This document shows, piece by piece, positions 34,945 through 43,275 of a stretch of 64,000 bases of DNA (position 1 is the first letter of the stretch; each line of letters begins with the position of its first letter). Source of the DNA: Kribbella qitaiheensis (GTDB lineage: Bacteria > Actinomycetota > Actinomycetes > Propionibacteriales > Kribbellaceae). Both the position numbers and the translations under genes were made by a program. Below the pieces are notes generated by a model. It was not told the DNA's origin. It ran no database searches and saw only the letters and a list, made by a program, of their open reading frames with translations. The stretch spans positions 1,426,001 through 1,490,000 of the forward strand of contig NZ_CP043661.1 of the NCBI RefSeq assembly GCF_014217565.1. The letters are read 5' to 3'.

Positions 34945-36483
34945 TCAGTCCGTGGCGACGGCCGCCCGGGCCGCCGCGACCCGGCCGAGCGAACGGTCCC
35001 GGCCGAGCAGCTCCAGCGACTCGAACAGCGGCGGCGAGATCCGGCGACCGGAGATCGCCACCCGGACCGGGCCGAACGCGTTCTTCGGCTTCAGCCCGAG
35101 CCCCTCGATCAGCGATGCGCGCATCGCCTGCTCGATCGCCTCGGTGGTCCAGTCGGACACCTCCGCGAGCGCCTTCGAGGTGGCCTCCAGTACTGCGCCG
35201 GCGTCGCCGGTCAGCACCTTGGCGCCCGCGTCCGGGTCGATCGAGAACTCCGACTCGTCGACGAACAGGAAGCCGAGCATCTCCGGCGCCTCGGAGAACG
35301 TGTTCATCCGCTCCTGCACGTGCGGCACGGCCGCGTTCAGCAGTGCGAGCTGCTCCTCCGAAGGCTCGGCCGGCAGCACGCCCGCCTTCGCCAGGAAGGG
35401 CAGCGCGCGCCTCGCCCAGTCGGCCGGCTCGAGCAGCCGCATGTGCGAAGCGTTGATCGCCTCACACTTCTTCGGGTCGAAGCGGGCCGCGTTCGCGTTC
35501 ACCTTGCGGATGTCGAACGCCTTGATCATCTCGTCCATGGTGAAGACGTCGCGATCGTCGGCGATCGACCAGCCGAGCAGGGCCAGATAGTTCAGCAGGC
35601 CCTCGGGCAGGAAGCCGCGCTCCATGTACTCGCCGAGCCCGGCGCCCGGGTCGCGCTTGGACAGCTTCTTGTTGCCCTCGCCCATCACGAACGGCAGGTG
35701 CCCGAACTTCGGCGTCCGGCCGGCGCCGATACCGATCTCGGCCAGCGCCTCGTAGAGCGCGATCTGCCGTGGCGTCGACGGCAGCAGGTCCTCGCCACGC
35801 AGTACGTGGGTGATCTCCATCAGCGCGTCGTCGACCGGGTTCACCAGCGGGTAGAGCGGGTAGCCGTTCGCCCGGACCAGCACGTAGTCGCCCAGGTTCT
35901 CCGGCAGGAAGGTGATCTCGCCGCGGACCAGGTCGTCGAACGTGATCGGCCGGTCGGGCATCCGCAGCCGTACGACGGGACGCCGGCCGTCGTCGAGGTA
36001 GGCCTGCACCTGCTCCGGCGTCAGCGCGCGGCAGTGGCCGTCGTACCCGCTGTGCTGACCGGCGGAACGAGCTGCCTCGCGGCGCTGGTCTAGCTCCTCC
36101 TGCGAGCAGTAGCAGTGGTACGCCTTCCCTGCGGCGAGCAGCTTCGCCACCACATCGGCGTAGATGTCCATCCGCTCGGACTGCAGGTACGGACCGAACT
36201 CGCCGCCGACCTCGGGGCCCTCGTCCCAGTTCAGGCCGAGCCAGCTCAGCGAGTCCAGCGTGTACTGCAGCGCCTCGGGGGTGTTCCGCGCCTTGTCGGT
36301 GTCCTCGATCCGCAGTACCAGCTTGCCGCCGTAGTGCCGGGCGAAGGCCCAGTTGAACAGCGCGCTGCGGATGTTGCCGACCGTCAGCAGCCCGGTGGGC
36401 GACGGTGGGAAGCGGACCCGCACCTGGTTCGGCTCCAAGCCGCCGAGGACGCTTTCGTCGGTCGGGGCAGGCTTGTCAGTCAC
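34945..36483 (-). CDS. gltX: Glutamate--tRNA ligase
   Basis: 512 residues, normal for a class I GluRS. FPPSPTGLLTVGNIRSALFN is the HIGH region, RIEDTDKARN follows, NPVDDALMEITHVLRGEDLL is in the catalytic core, and KKLSKRDPGA is the KMSKS loop. In the HIGH region the first histidine (for example PHVG in Mycobacterium) is replaced by Thr 34 (TVGN), which is unusual. The enzyme charges tRNA-Glu; the tRNA genes for Glu and Gln lie about 1.2 kb away. Its start overlaps the FAH gene's stop by eight bases. Confidence 0.95.
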   Translation of the reverse strand: MTDKPAPTDESVLGGLEPNQVRVRFPPSPTGLLTVGNIRSALFNWAFARHYGGKLVLRIEDTDKARNTPEALQYTLDSLSWLGLNWDEGPEVGGEFGPYLQSERMDIYADVVAKLLAAGKAYHCYCSQEELDQRREAARSAGQHSGYDGHCRALTPEQVQAYLDDGRRPVVRLRMPDRPITFDDLVRGEITFLPENLGDYVLVRANGYPLYPLVNPVDDALMEITHVLRGEDLLPSTPRQIALYEALAEIGIGAGRTPKFGHLPFVMGEGNKKLSKRDPGAGLGEYMERGFLPEGLLNYLALLGWSIADDRDVFTMDEMIKAFDIRKVNANAARFDPKKCEAINASHMRLLEPADWARRALPFLAKAGVLPAEPSEEQLALLNAAVPHVQERMNTFSEAPEMLGFLFVDESEFSIDPDAGAKVLTGDAGAVLEATSKALAEVSDWTTEAIEQAMRASLIEGLGLKPKNAFGPVRVAISGRRISPPLFESLELLGRDRSLGRVAAARAAVATD

Positions 36484-37264
36484 GCACGATCACCTTGTTC
36501 GTCAGAGTTCCGAGTCCTTCGATGCTGATCGCGACCTCGTCGCCGGGCAGCATCGGGCCGACCCCCGCAGGGGTGCCCGTGAGCACCACGTCGCCAGGCA
36601 GCAGCGTGGTGAACGAGGTGATGTAGGCCAGCACCTCGGGAATGTCGAAGATGAACTGCGAGGTCCGGCCGTCCTGCTTCGGCTCGCCGTTCAGCGTGGT
36701 GGAGACGCGCAGATCGGACACGTCGAGCTCGGTGCTGATCCACGGGCCGAGCGGGCAGAACGTGTCGTACCCCTTCGCCCGGGCCCACTGGCCGTCGCTC
36801 TTCTGCAGGTCGCGCGCGGTCACGTCGTTGGCGATCGTGTAGCCGAAGATCACCTCGTTGACGCGTTCCTTCGGCAGGTCGCGGCAGATCCGGCCGATCA
36901 CGATCGCCAGCTCGCCCTCGAAGTGCAGATCGTTGGTCTGCTCGGGGTAGACGATGCCGTCCCGCGGGCCGACCACGCTCGTGTTCGGCTTGAGGAAGAT
37001 CAGCGGCTCCTTCGGCACCTCGTTGCCGAGCTCCTCCGCGTGGGCTTGGTAGTTCCGCCCGACGCAGACCACCTTGCTGCGCGGGATCACCGGGGCCAGC
37101 AGCCGGACGTCCGCCAGTTGCAGTTGCTCGCCGGTGAACTGGACGGGCCGGTACAGCGGGTCCGAGTCGAGTACGGCGACGGTGCCGACGAGCCCCTCGG
37201 GGTCATCGGTCTCGACGACGCCGTACTTCGGCTCGTCGTCGACGGAGAATCTGGCGATACGCAC
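36476..37264 (-). CDS. Fumarylacetoacetate hydrolase family protein
   Basis: 262 residues. The FAH fold shows VCVGRNYQAHAEELGNEVPK, PLIFLKPNTSVVGPRDGI, the metal-binding LHFEGELAIVIG (ExE), DVTARDLQKSDGQWARAKG and VVLTGTPAGVGPMLPGDEV. Members hydrolyse or decarboxylate C-C bonds in acylpyruvates, oxaloacetate or aromatic catabolites. It lies directly upstream of and overlaps gltX, as in many actinobacteria, yet no functional link is known. The substrate cannot be specified. Confidence 0.92.
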   Translation of the reverse strand: MRIARFSVDDEPKYGVVETDDPEGLVGTVAVLDSDPLYRPVQFTGEQLQLADVRLLAPVIPRSKVVCVGRNYQAHAEELGNEVPKEPLIFLKPNTSVVGPRDGIVYPEQTNDLHFEGELAIVIGRICRDLPKERVNEVIFGYTIANDVTARDLQKSDGQWARAKGYDTFCPLGPWISTELDVSDLRVSTTLNGEPKQDGRTSQFIFDIPEVLAYITSFTTLLPGDVVLTGTPAGVGPMLPGDEVAISIEGLGTLTNKVIVRD

Positions 37265-37340
37265 GGGTTGTAGCCTTCGCGGTGGTTCCGGGAATGAATG
37301 GCCCGAGCCTACCGCCGGGCCGGGGTGAGACAGTTATCCG

Positions 37341-37880
37341 GTGACGACTGACATCCGGCTGGCGCTTCCCGCCGAGTACGACGCGGTCGGCGAACTCACC
37401 GCCACGGCGTACGCGAGCGACGGCTTCATCCCCGAAGGCTCCGACTACGGCCGGACGCTACAAGCCGCCGCGGACCGTGCGGCCAAGGCGGAACTCTGGG
37501 TCGCGGTACGCAACGGCACCGACCTCGCCGGGGGCGGAACGGCCACGGAGTCGCGGGAGTTTGCAGCGGAGTTGCTGGGCACGGTGACGTTCTGTCCTGT
37601 CGGGTCCGTCTATCGCGAGATCGGCCGCGACGACGAGGGCGAGTTCCGGATGCTCGGCGTCTCCCCCGAGGCCCGCGGTCTCGGCATCGGCACCTTGCTC
37701 ACGGAGCACTGCATCCAGCGCTCCCGCGACCTCGGCTTCACCCGGGTAGTGATGAGCAGCGCCCGACCCATGAAACCGGCACACCGCATCTACGAACGCC
37801 TCGGCTTCACCCGCCTCCCCGAACGCGACTGGTCCCCCCGCCCCGGCGTCGACCTGTTCGCCTTCACCTTGGACCTGTGA
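37341..37880 (+). CDS. GNAT-family N-acetyltransferase
   Basis: 179 residues from GTG 37341. The acetyl-CoA site is EFRMLGVSPEARGLGIGTLL (motif A with the Q/RxxGxG/A signature) near residues 96-115, followed by MSSARPMKPAHRIYERLGF (motif B). The stop overlaps the next gene by four bases (GTGA). The amine substrate is unknown; the coupling to a DNA-glycosylase-like gene is of uncertain meaning. Confidence 0.88.
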   Translation: MTTDIRLALPAEYDAVGELTATAYASDGFIPEGSDYGRTLQAAADRAAKAELWVAVRNGTDLAGGGTATESREFAAELLGTVTFCPVGSVYREIGRDDEGEFRMLGVSPEARGLGIGTLLTEHCIQRSRDLGFTRVVMSSARPMKPAHRIYERLGFTRLPERDWSPRPGVDLFAFTLDL

Positions 37881-38728
37881 CCACTCTCTTCGAGCGTGCT
37901 GACTGGGAACCGCTGGCGGCCGCCCACGCGGCGCGCGTCGACACCCTCCTCGCCGATCACCTGGCCCGCCGCCAACGCCGCGAGAAACACCCGGTAGAGG
38001 ACTTCCTCTTCACCTACTACCCAACGCGCCCCAACCAACTCCGCGTCTGGCACCCCGGCCCCGGCATCCGGCTACGCGGCGGCACGCAGTACAAGGAAAA
38101 GAAGGGCTACCGGTACTCCGAGGACGTCGCCGACCTGGACCCGGACGAGATCGCCCGCCGCACGGACTCCATCACCTGGATCCACCAGTTGCTATCAGCA
38201 ACGGCCGGCCGCCAGCCCCAATTCGGCTGCTTCGGCCTCCACGAATGGGCCATGGTCTACCGCACCGCGGACATCCGCCACGACTGGCCCCTCCGCCTGG
38301 GCTCGACAGGCACCGACCAGGTAGTCGAATCCCACAAGATCGCCTGCTCCCACTACGACGCCTTCCGCTTCTTCACCACCCCCGCGCGCCCCTTGAACCT
38401 CCTGCAACCCACCCGCGAGGCTCAACCCTCGCTCGAGCAGGGCGGCTGCCTACACGCCAACATGGACCTCTACAAATGGTCCACCAAGCTGATGCCCTTC
38501 ACCCCAAGCTCGCTGGTCCTCGACTGCTTCGAACTGGCCCGAGACATCCGCACCCTAGACATGCGCGCATCGCCGTACGACTTCACCGCGTTGGGCTACT
38601 CCCCCATCGAAATCGAGACCCCCACCGGCAAAGCGACCTACGCCGCAGCCCAACGAGCCTTCGCCGACCGCGCCGGTCCCCTCCGCCTCCAACTCGCCAC
38701 CCTCTGCGAGCAGCTCCTCACCACCTGA
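37877..38728 (+). CDS. Uncharacterised protein annotated in relatives as 3-methyladenine DNA glycosylase-like
   Basis: 283 residues from GTG 37877. It starts with ADWEPLAAAHAARVDTLLAD, then EKHPVEDFLFTYYPTRPNQL, then RVWHPGPGIRLRG. Later segments are FGCFGLHEWAMVYR, a His/Cys-rich SHKIACSHYDAFRFFTTPAR and GCLHANMDLYKWSTKLMPFT. This family in actinobacteria is often named 3-methyladenine DNA glycosylase, but I see no helix-hairpin-helix or MPG-type motif, so the name should be treated with care. It is coupled to the GNAT gene and ends before a terminator. Confidence 0.65.
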   Translation: MTTLFERADWEPLAAAHAARVDTLLADHLARRQRREKHPVEDFLFTYYPTRPNQLRVWHPGPGIRLRGGTQYKEKKGYRYSEDVADLDPDEIARRTDSITWIHQLLSATAGRQPQFGCFGLHEWAMVYRTADIRHDWPLRLGSTGTDQVVESHKIACSHYDAFRFFTTPARPLNLLQPTREAQPSLEQGGCLHANMDLYKWSTKLMPFTPSSLVLDCFELARDIRTLDMRASPYDFTALGYSPIEIETPTGKATYAAAQRAFADRAGPLRLQLATLCEQLLTT

Positions 38729-38804
38729 CCCTCGTACGCCGCCCCGAATCGAGCCGGTGATCGGTAGCCAGGCAGCCAATTCCCCAGGGCCTTGCAATCT
38801 GGGC

Positions 38805-38833
38805 GAAGGCCTCGTGCCGGTCGGCAGGCCTTC
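38805..38833. terminator. Hairpin between convergent genes
   Basis: GAAGGCCT (38805-38812) and AGGCCTTC (38826-38833) pair perfectly, with a short T/C-rich tail on the plus strand. It separates the convergent glycosylase-like and methyltransferase genes. Confidence 0.6.
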
Positions 38834-38850
38834 TTCCCGACCAGTAGTGA

Positions 38851-39678
38851 CTAGTCCGGCCTGGTCGCCTTGAGGGCGAAGAGGAGCGGGATTCGTGGGG
38901 CGTCGGCTGGGAGGCGGTACCAGCCTTCGGGGGTTTGGTCCATGGTGGGCCAGCGAGGCCATTGGAGTACTTCGGATTCGCGGAGGCTGGTGAGGTGGAA
39001 GCCGGTGGTGGCGAGGGTGGTGATGAGTTCGCCTAGGCCGTGCATCCACTCGTAGCTGCGTTGGCGGCCCGGGACCTGGTCGCCGGTGTAGGTGAAGGTG
39101 GAGTCGAGGGCGATCGAGCCGCGGCCTTCGAGGTAGTCCTTGCGAATGGTCAGGGCGCCGGTGTCGCCGGGTTGCGCGACCGGGCCGAGTGCGTTCAGCA
39201 GCGGGTGAAATTCGACGATGTAGAGCGATCCGCCTGGCTTCAGCAGAGCGTGGACGACCTCGGCCCACGAGCGGAGATCCGGGAGGTAGCAGAGCGCGCC
39301 CTTGCCGGTGTAGACGACGTCGAACTGCCTTCCCTGCAGCGCCTCCGCCGCGTCGTACACGTTGGCGTACACATACTCGACGTCCACCTCCGCAGCAGCC
39401 GCGATCCGGCGAGCTTCTTCCAGCGACTTCGCCGACAGATCGAGGCCCACGGTCCGCGCGCCTCGTCGAGCGAAGGCGATCGTCTCGGTGCCGAGATGAC
39501 ACTGCAGGTGTACTATGTCGCGCCCCTCCAGCTCGCCGAGGTCTTCCCACTCGTACTCGGCGAACCAGAAGTCCGCCGGCCGGTCGTAGAACTCACTGGC
39601 CGCGTGCAACGCCGCCCGCGCGTCCCAGTCCGCCTCGTTGGCCGCCACCATCCGCAGTACATCCGCTTCCAGTCCCAC
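38851..39678 (-). CDS. Class I SAM-dependent methyltransferase
   Basis: 275 residues. DIVHLQCHLGTETIAFARRG (near residues 54-73) is motif I in the variant HLQCHLGTET seen in a group of actinobacterial methyltransferases. VGLDLSAKSLEEARR is motif II, FDVVYTGKGALCYLPD motif III and LLKPGGSLYIVEFHP the next strand. The N-terminal NEADWDARAALHAASEFYD is also typical of this group. The target is not known. It has no obvious operon partner. Confidence 0.85.
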   Translation of the reverse strand: MGLEADVLRMVAANEADWDARAALHAASEFYDRPADFWFAEYEWEDLGELEGRDIVHLQCHLGTETIAFARRGARTVGLDLSAKSLEEARRIAAAAEVDVEYVYANVYDAAEALQGRQFDVVYTGKGALCYLPDLRSWAEVVHALLKPGGSLYIVEFHPLLNALGPVAQPGDTGALTIRKDYLEGRGSIALDSTFTYTGDQVPGRQRSYEWMHGLGELITTLATTGFHLTSLRESEVLQWPRWPTMDQTPEGWYRLPADAPRIPLLFALKATRPD

Positions 39679-39798
39679 CGAACCGCCTCCTCGTCACGCT
39701 GAGAAACCAGTCTCTCCAGCGCGGGGTGCAGCGGCCGGAGTTCTCACTGCCTGTGAGCGAGCCGGCGGGAGACCCTGCTACCGATCTCCCGCCCGCTG

Positions 39799-40353
39799 TC
39801 AGAAGGTCGCTTCGGCGGTGATCTTCGCGTACGCCGTACTGAATTTCCCATCCGGAACGCAGTTCATGACAGCTGTCTGCCCTGGCTCCAGGTCGCTGCT
39901 ATTGCAGTCGACATTCCCCAGGACTTCACCGTCCTTGGTCAGGAACTTGAAATGCAGGAAGGCCGTGGACGTCGCGTCGCTGACGTTCTTCACCTTGCCG
40001 GTGATCGAGAACATGCCGAGCTCGTTCTTGACCGCCCAGCCGGCCAGCGTCTCGTGCTTGCCGATCGAGAAGGCCTGGCCGGCCTTCACATCGCGCGGTG
40101 CGTTGCGGGCCGTGGTGTCGTCGATCCCCTTCGAGATGTCATCCGCGGCCTTCCCCAGGAAGGCCACACAGCCGCCGACTCCGAGCACCGCCAAAGTCAG
40201 CAGCACCAGGAACACGTTCCTGACGGTGTGCTTCTTCTTCGGCGGCTGGAAATATGGCGGCTGAAACTGCCCCGGCTGCTGGTATTGACCAGGCGGTGGC
40301 ATTTGTCCAGGCGGCTGGAATTGGGCAGGCTGCTGCTGCGAGTCATGCGTCAC
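39799..40353 (-). CDS. Secreted/membrane-anchored protein with proline-glutamine-rich N-terminus and FxLYD-like domain
   Basis: 184 residues from GTG 40353, which has GAGGGG eight bases upstream. The first 45 residues are rich in Q, P and G (a cytoplasmic low-complexity tail), followed by KKKHTVRNVFLVLLTLAVLG, a single membrane anchor. The outside domain (about residues 95-184) resembles FxLYD/DUF4352 immunoglobulin-like domains (GMFSITGKVKNVSDATST, then LEPGQTAVMNCVPDGKFSTA). Such proteins are common in actinobacteria and unassigned in function. Confidence 0.7.
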   Translation of the reverse strand: MTHDSQQQPAQFQPPGQMPPPGQYQQPGQFQPPYFQPPKKKHTVRNVFLVLLTLAVLGVGGCVAFLGKAADDISKGIDDTTARNAPRDVKAGQAFSIGKHETLAGWAVKNELGMFSITGKVKNVSDATSTAFLHFKFLTKDGEVLGNVDCNSSDLEPGQTAVMNCVPDGKFSTAYAKITAEATF

Positions 40354-40510
40354 GAGTTCCCCCTCATGCAATGGACAGTGCGCTCCGGGCCGCGACCAGA
40401 AGTCGTTCCCCCGGCCCGTTCACTGCAGGCGACCATACGCCTGATCGCCACGCTGGGTAATCACGATTCGGTCTCACTGATTGAGTGCACAGCATTTGCC
40501 GAGGTACTTC

Positions 40511-40541
40511 TTGTTCAAGGTTGCCACTTAACCTTGAACAA
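40511..40541. promoter_or_regulatory. Perfect 12-bp inverted repeat upstream of fic
   Basis: TTGTTCAAGGTT (40511-40522) and AACCTTGAACAA (40530-40541) are exact complements with a 7-base spacer. The element ends 15 bases before the Fic ATG and is much more AT-rich than its surroundings. The Fic protein has a C-terminal winged helix, so an autoregulatory operator is likely. Confidence 0.7.
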
Positions 40542-40556
40542 CGGATACTCGGGTTC

Positions 40557-41826
40557 ATGGCTCGGGTGGAGTTGCATCGGTGGCCGGGGCACCCGGATGG
40601 GTTCACCCGGGCTGAACGGCTGGGCGGGTCGTACGAGTTGTACTTTCCGGATCCGCTGGTTGGGCGGGAGTTCGATCTCGACGACGAGGTGCTGGCAGCG
40701 TTGGAGGATGCGGCCGGGGATCTTGCGCGGCTGGATGCGACGGCCGCGGTACTGACCAATAGTGAAGCGTTGGCGCGGTTGTTGTTGCGGGCCGAGGCGG
40801 TTGGGTCGTCGCAGATCGAAGGGCTTGTGGTTGGGGCGCGGCGGTTGCTCAAGGGCCGAGGCGCTGAGGGGTGATGCTCGGCATCACGATGTCACCGCCG
40901 ACGAGGTGCTCGGCGCAGTCGATGCGATGACCTGGGTGACCGAGTCCGTGGAGACCGGCGACAAGCTCGAGGTGGAGCATCTGCTCGAAGCGCATCGGCG
41001 ATTGATGGCGCATTCGCCGACGCCGGAGTACGGCGGTGAGGTGCGTTTCCTGCAGAACTGGATCGGTGGCCGCTCCCCCGCCGAGGCGTACTACGTTCCA
41101 CCGCCCGCGCAGCTGGTACCTGAACTGCTGGCGGACCTGATGGCGTTCATCCGCGAGTCGCGGTTGCCCGTGCTGGCGAAGGCGGGGATCGCGCATGCCC
41201 AGTTCGAGACGATCCATCCCTTTGCCGATGGCAACGGTCGTACCGGGCGCGCGCTGATCCACCTGATCCTGCGCGCCGAGGGACTCGTCGAACGGACCGT
41301 TCCACCGGTCTCACTATCGCTGGCGACCCACGCCACGCAGTACGTCGAAGCGCTCACCGCGTTCCGGCACACGGGAAAGGCGACAAATCCACGAGCCCGT
41401 ACTGCGGCCAACCGGTGGCTACTCATGTTCGCCATCGCGTGCAGTCATGCGACAGCCGAGGCTGCCCGCTTCGAGCGAACCGCCTCGGAGCTCAAGTCCG
41501 CTTGGCGGGAGAGAGCAGCTCCGGTACGAGCCGGGTCCGCCGCTGACCTGCTCATCAACACGTTGCCGGCAGCCCCTGTTCTCACCCTCGCGGCAGCAGC
41601 CCGGCTGATCGACAGATCTCAGCAGGCCGCCAACCAGGCCCTCACCCGATTGACCGCCGCCGGCGTACTGCGCGAGGTCACCGACGCGCGCCGCAACCGC
41701 GTCTACGAAGCCCCCGAACTCATCGATGCATTCACCCTCCTGGAACGCCGTTTCGCCAGCCCCGCCGCCGACACCCGCATCGAACCTCCGAACCGTCCAG
41801 TGCCATCAAGCCCCAACCGGCCCTGA
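40557..41826 (+). CDS. Fic-domain AMPylase with N-terminal inhibitory helix and winged helix (reading frame interrupted by +1 base)
   Basis: 422 residues when repaired. Residues 1-102 read ARVELHRWPGHPDGF and then VGSSQIEGLVVGARRLLK, where SSQIEG fits the (S/T)xxxE(G/N) inhibitory motif of class II Fic proteins. An extra G in AAGGGCCGAG (40851-40860) shifts the frame; without it the text continues AEALRGDARHHDVTADEVLG. The catalytic HPFADGNGRTGR is at about residue 222. A C-terminal winged helix (LIDRSQQAANQALTRL) suggests DNA binding. Fic proteins transfer AMP to Ser, Thr or Tyr; the target is unknown. Confidence 0.8.
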
Positions 41827-42008
41827 CCCGCGTGGACCGGCCCATCGCCGCCTCCTCTTCGCACAGCAAACTGCCGCGCGATCGACTAGCAGATCGCGTG
41901 GCCGGGCGCCACGACCGACACACCTTCGTGAGTTGACTTCCGCTCGTCGGTCGAGGTTCAATTCGAACATACGTTCGAAGCTCGATCAAACGGGGAGTGT
42001 GAGGAACT

Positions 42009-42594
42009 GTGATGCCGGAGCCGTTCGACTGGGACATCCTGCAGCGACCGTCCGCGATGGCGATGGTGCGGGGACAGCTCGGCTTCAGCTGGATGGTGTT
42101 GTCCGGGCGGCTCGCCGCGCTGACCGACGAGCAGTACTTCTGGCGCCCGAGCAGCCAGGCATTGACCGTCGTACGACGGCAGTACGCCGGGCGCTTCAGA
42201 TCGATGGGGTCCGGCGAGTGGGTCGCGCAGTGGCCGGACGAGCCGGATCACCGCGGACCGCGGACCATCGCCTGGCTGATCGCCCATCTGACCGAGACCT
42301 TCTTCGAGCGCTGGGAGTGGACCTTCGGCGCCAGCAGGCAGGGGCCGGGCCGACATCACCCTGCACGGCAACGCCCAGGACGCGGTCGCCTGGCTCGCGC
42401 ACTGGGTCGATGCCTGGCAGGAGTCGATTGCCGGACTGGACGAGGAGCAGGCGATGACGGTCGGCATCAGCCAGGCAACCGAACTCGACGCTTCCGAGCC
42501 GTTCGGCCATGTCGTCCTACGCCTCAACCGCGAACTCATCCACCACGGCTCCGAGATCATGACCCTGCAGGACCTCCATGCCCTCGCCGCCTAA
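42009..42594 (+). CDS. DinB-like four-helix protein (reading frame interrupted by +1 base)
   Basis: 194 residues when repaired. It begins at GTG 42009 or ATG 42012 (GAGG upstream) with PEPFDWDILQRPSAMAMVRG, then WLIAHLTETFFERWEWTFG. An extra G in GGGGCCGGGCC (42341-42351) shifts the frame; removing it gives ADITLHGNAQDAVAWLAHWV and FGHVVLRLNRELIHHGSEIM. The three histidines expected for the DinB metal site (HLTE, a central one, and HHGSEI) are present. Function unknown; such proteins are often thiol-dependent enzymes. Confidence 0.7.
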
Positions 42595-42914
42595 CCAGCG
42601 CCGGACCAACCAGCACGGGACCGACCATCGCCGACCTGAGCTACCTCGGCGACTTGACCTGCCCCGGCAGCCTGACCTGCACCGCTTGTCCGACCCGTCC
42701 CGGCGATCTGAGCCGCCTCGACAGTCCCACTCGTTCCGGCAGCCCGATCCGCTCGGGCTTCCGGACCAGAACGCCTGGCCGCCAGGGCGCGGATTCTCCA
42801 ACCACCGCTCAGGAGAGCGTCTTGGTGGCCAGGTCCCATCTTGACATCGCGGCGTGCTGAGATGATTTCCACAAGATGTGCGACACGCGGCGCGTCGCGG
42901 CACTACATGTGGGG
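42595..42914. other. Gap of about 320 bases with no supported gene
   Basis: Between the DinB-like gene and the cobalamin riboswitch lies GC-rich sequence with loosely repeated CCTGACCTG and GACC-type words. Open frames exist on both strands but give low-complexity Ala/Gly/Thr translations without a ribosome-binding site. The nrdA promoter probably lies near its right end. Confidence 0.5.
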
Positions 42915-43045
42915 GTTCTGTGGCTAAAGTCTCTACTACTGGCGAACAGGGGAATCCGGTGGAAATCCGAAGCTGCCCCGCAGCGGTAAGCGGGGAATGT
43001 GCTCCGTGAGCCCGAATACCTGTCGCCGGTGCGTGTGCCGCCGGC
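42915..43045 (+). ncRNA. Cobalamin (adenosylcobalamin) riboswitch upstream of nrdAB
   Basis: The conserved core is visible as AGGGGAATCCGGTGGAAATC followed by GCTGCCCCGCAGCGGTAAG, with the B12-box-like GAGCCCGAATACCTGTC at about 43008-43024. These correspond to the standard cobalamin riboswitch elements. A 9-bp stem GCGTGTGCC/GGCGCACGC follows at about 43031-43051. It lies some 230 bases ahead of nrdA. In Streptomyces a B12 riboswitch shuts off the class Ia nrdABS operon when B12 supports the class II enzyme; the same logic is expected here. The exact borders are estimates. Confidence 0.9.
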
Positions 43046-43275
43046 GCACGCTGTCCGAGGCCTCGAGGGCGGGCCGCAGGGCGTGACAGCAGAAGATCAG
43101 CAAGATGGTGGGCAGCAGCCCCGGACCGGGTCGTAAGACGCGGGTCGGCACCTAGCACCCCATCGGGTCGTGAGCACCCCAGGCCGGGGTGCCGCGCGCG
43201 CTGATCGACCCTGTCCCGTCGTGCGCTCCACTCCCGGGTCCCGGTCGTCAAAAGACTCGCGTGGAGAGAGCGCTT

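Noticed and set aside
42595-42880. Small gene between the DinB-like gene and the riboswitch
   Set aside because: The frames are low-complexity, lack a ribosome-binding site and match no family.
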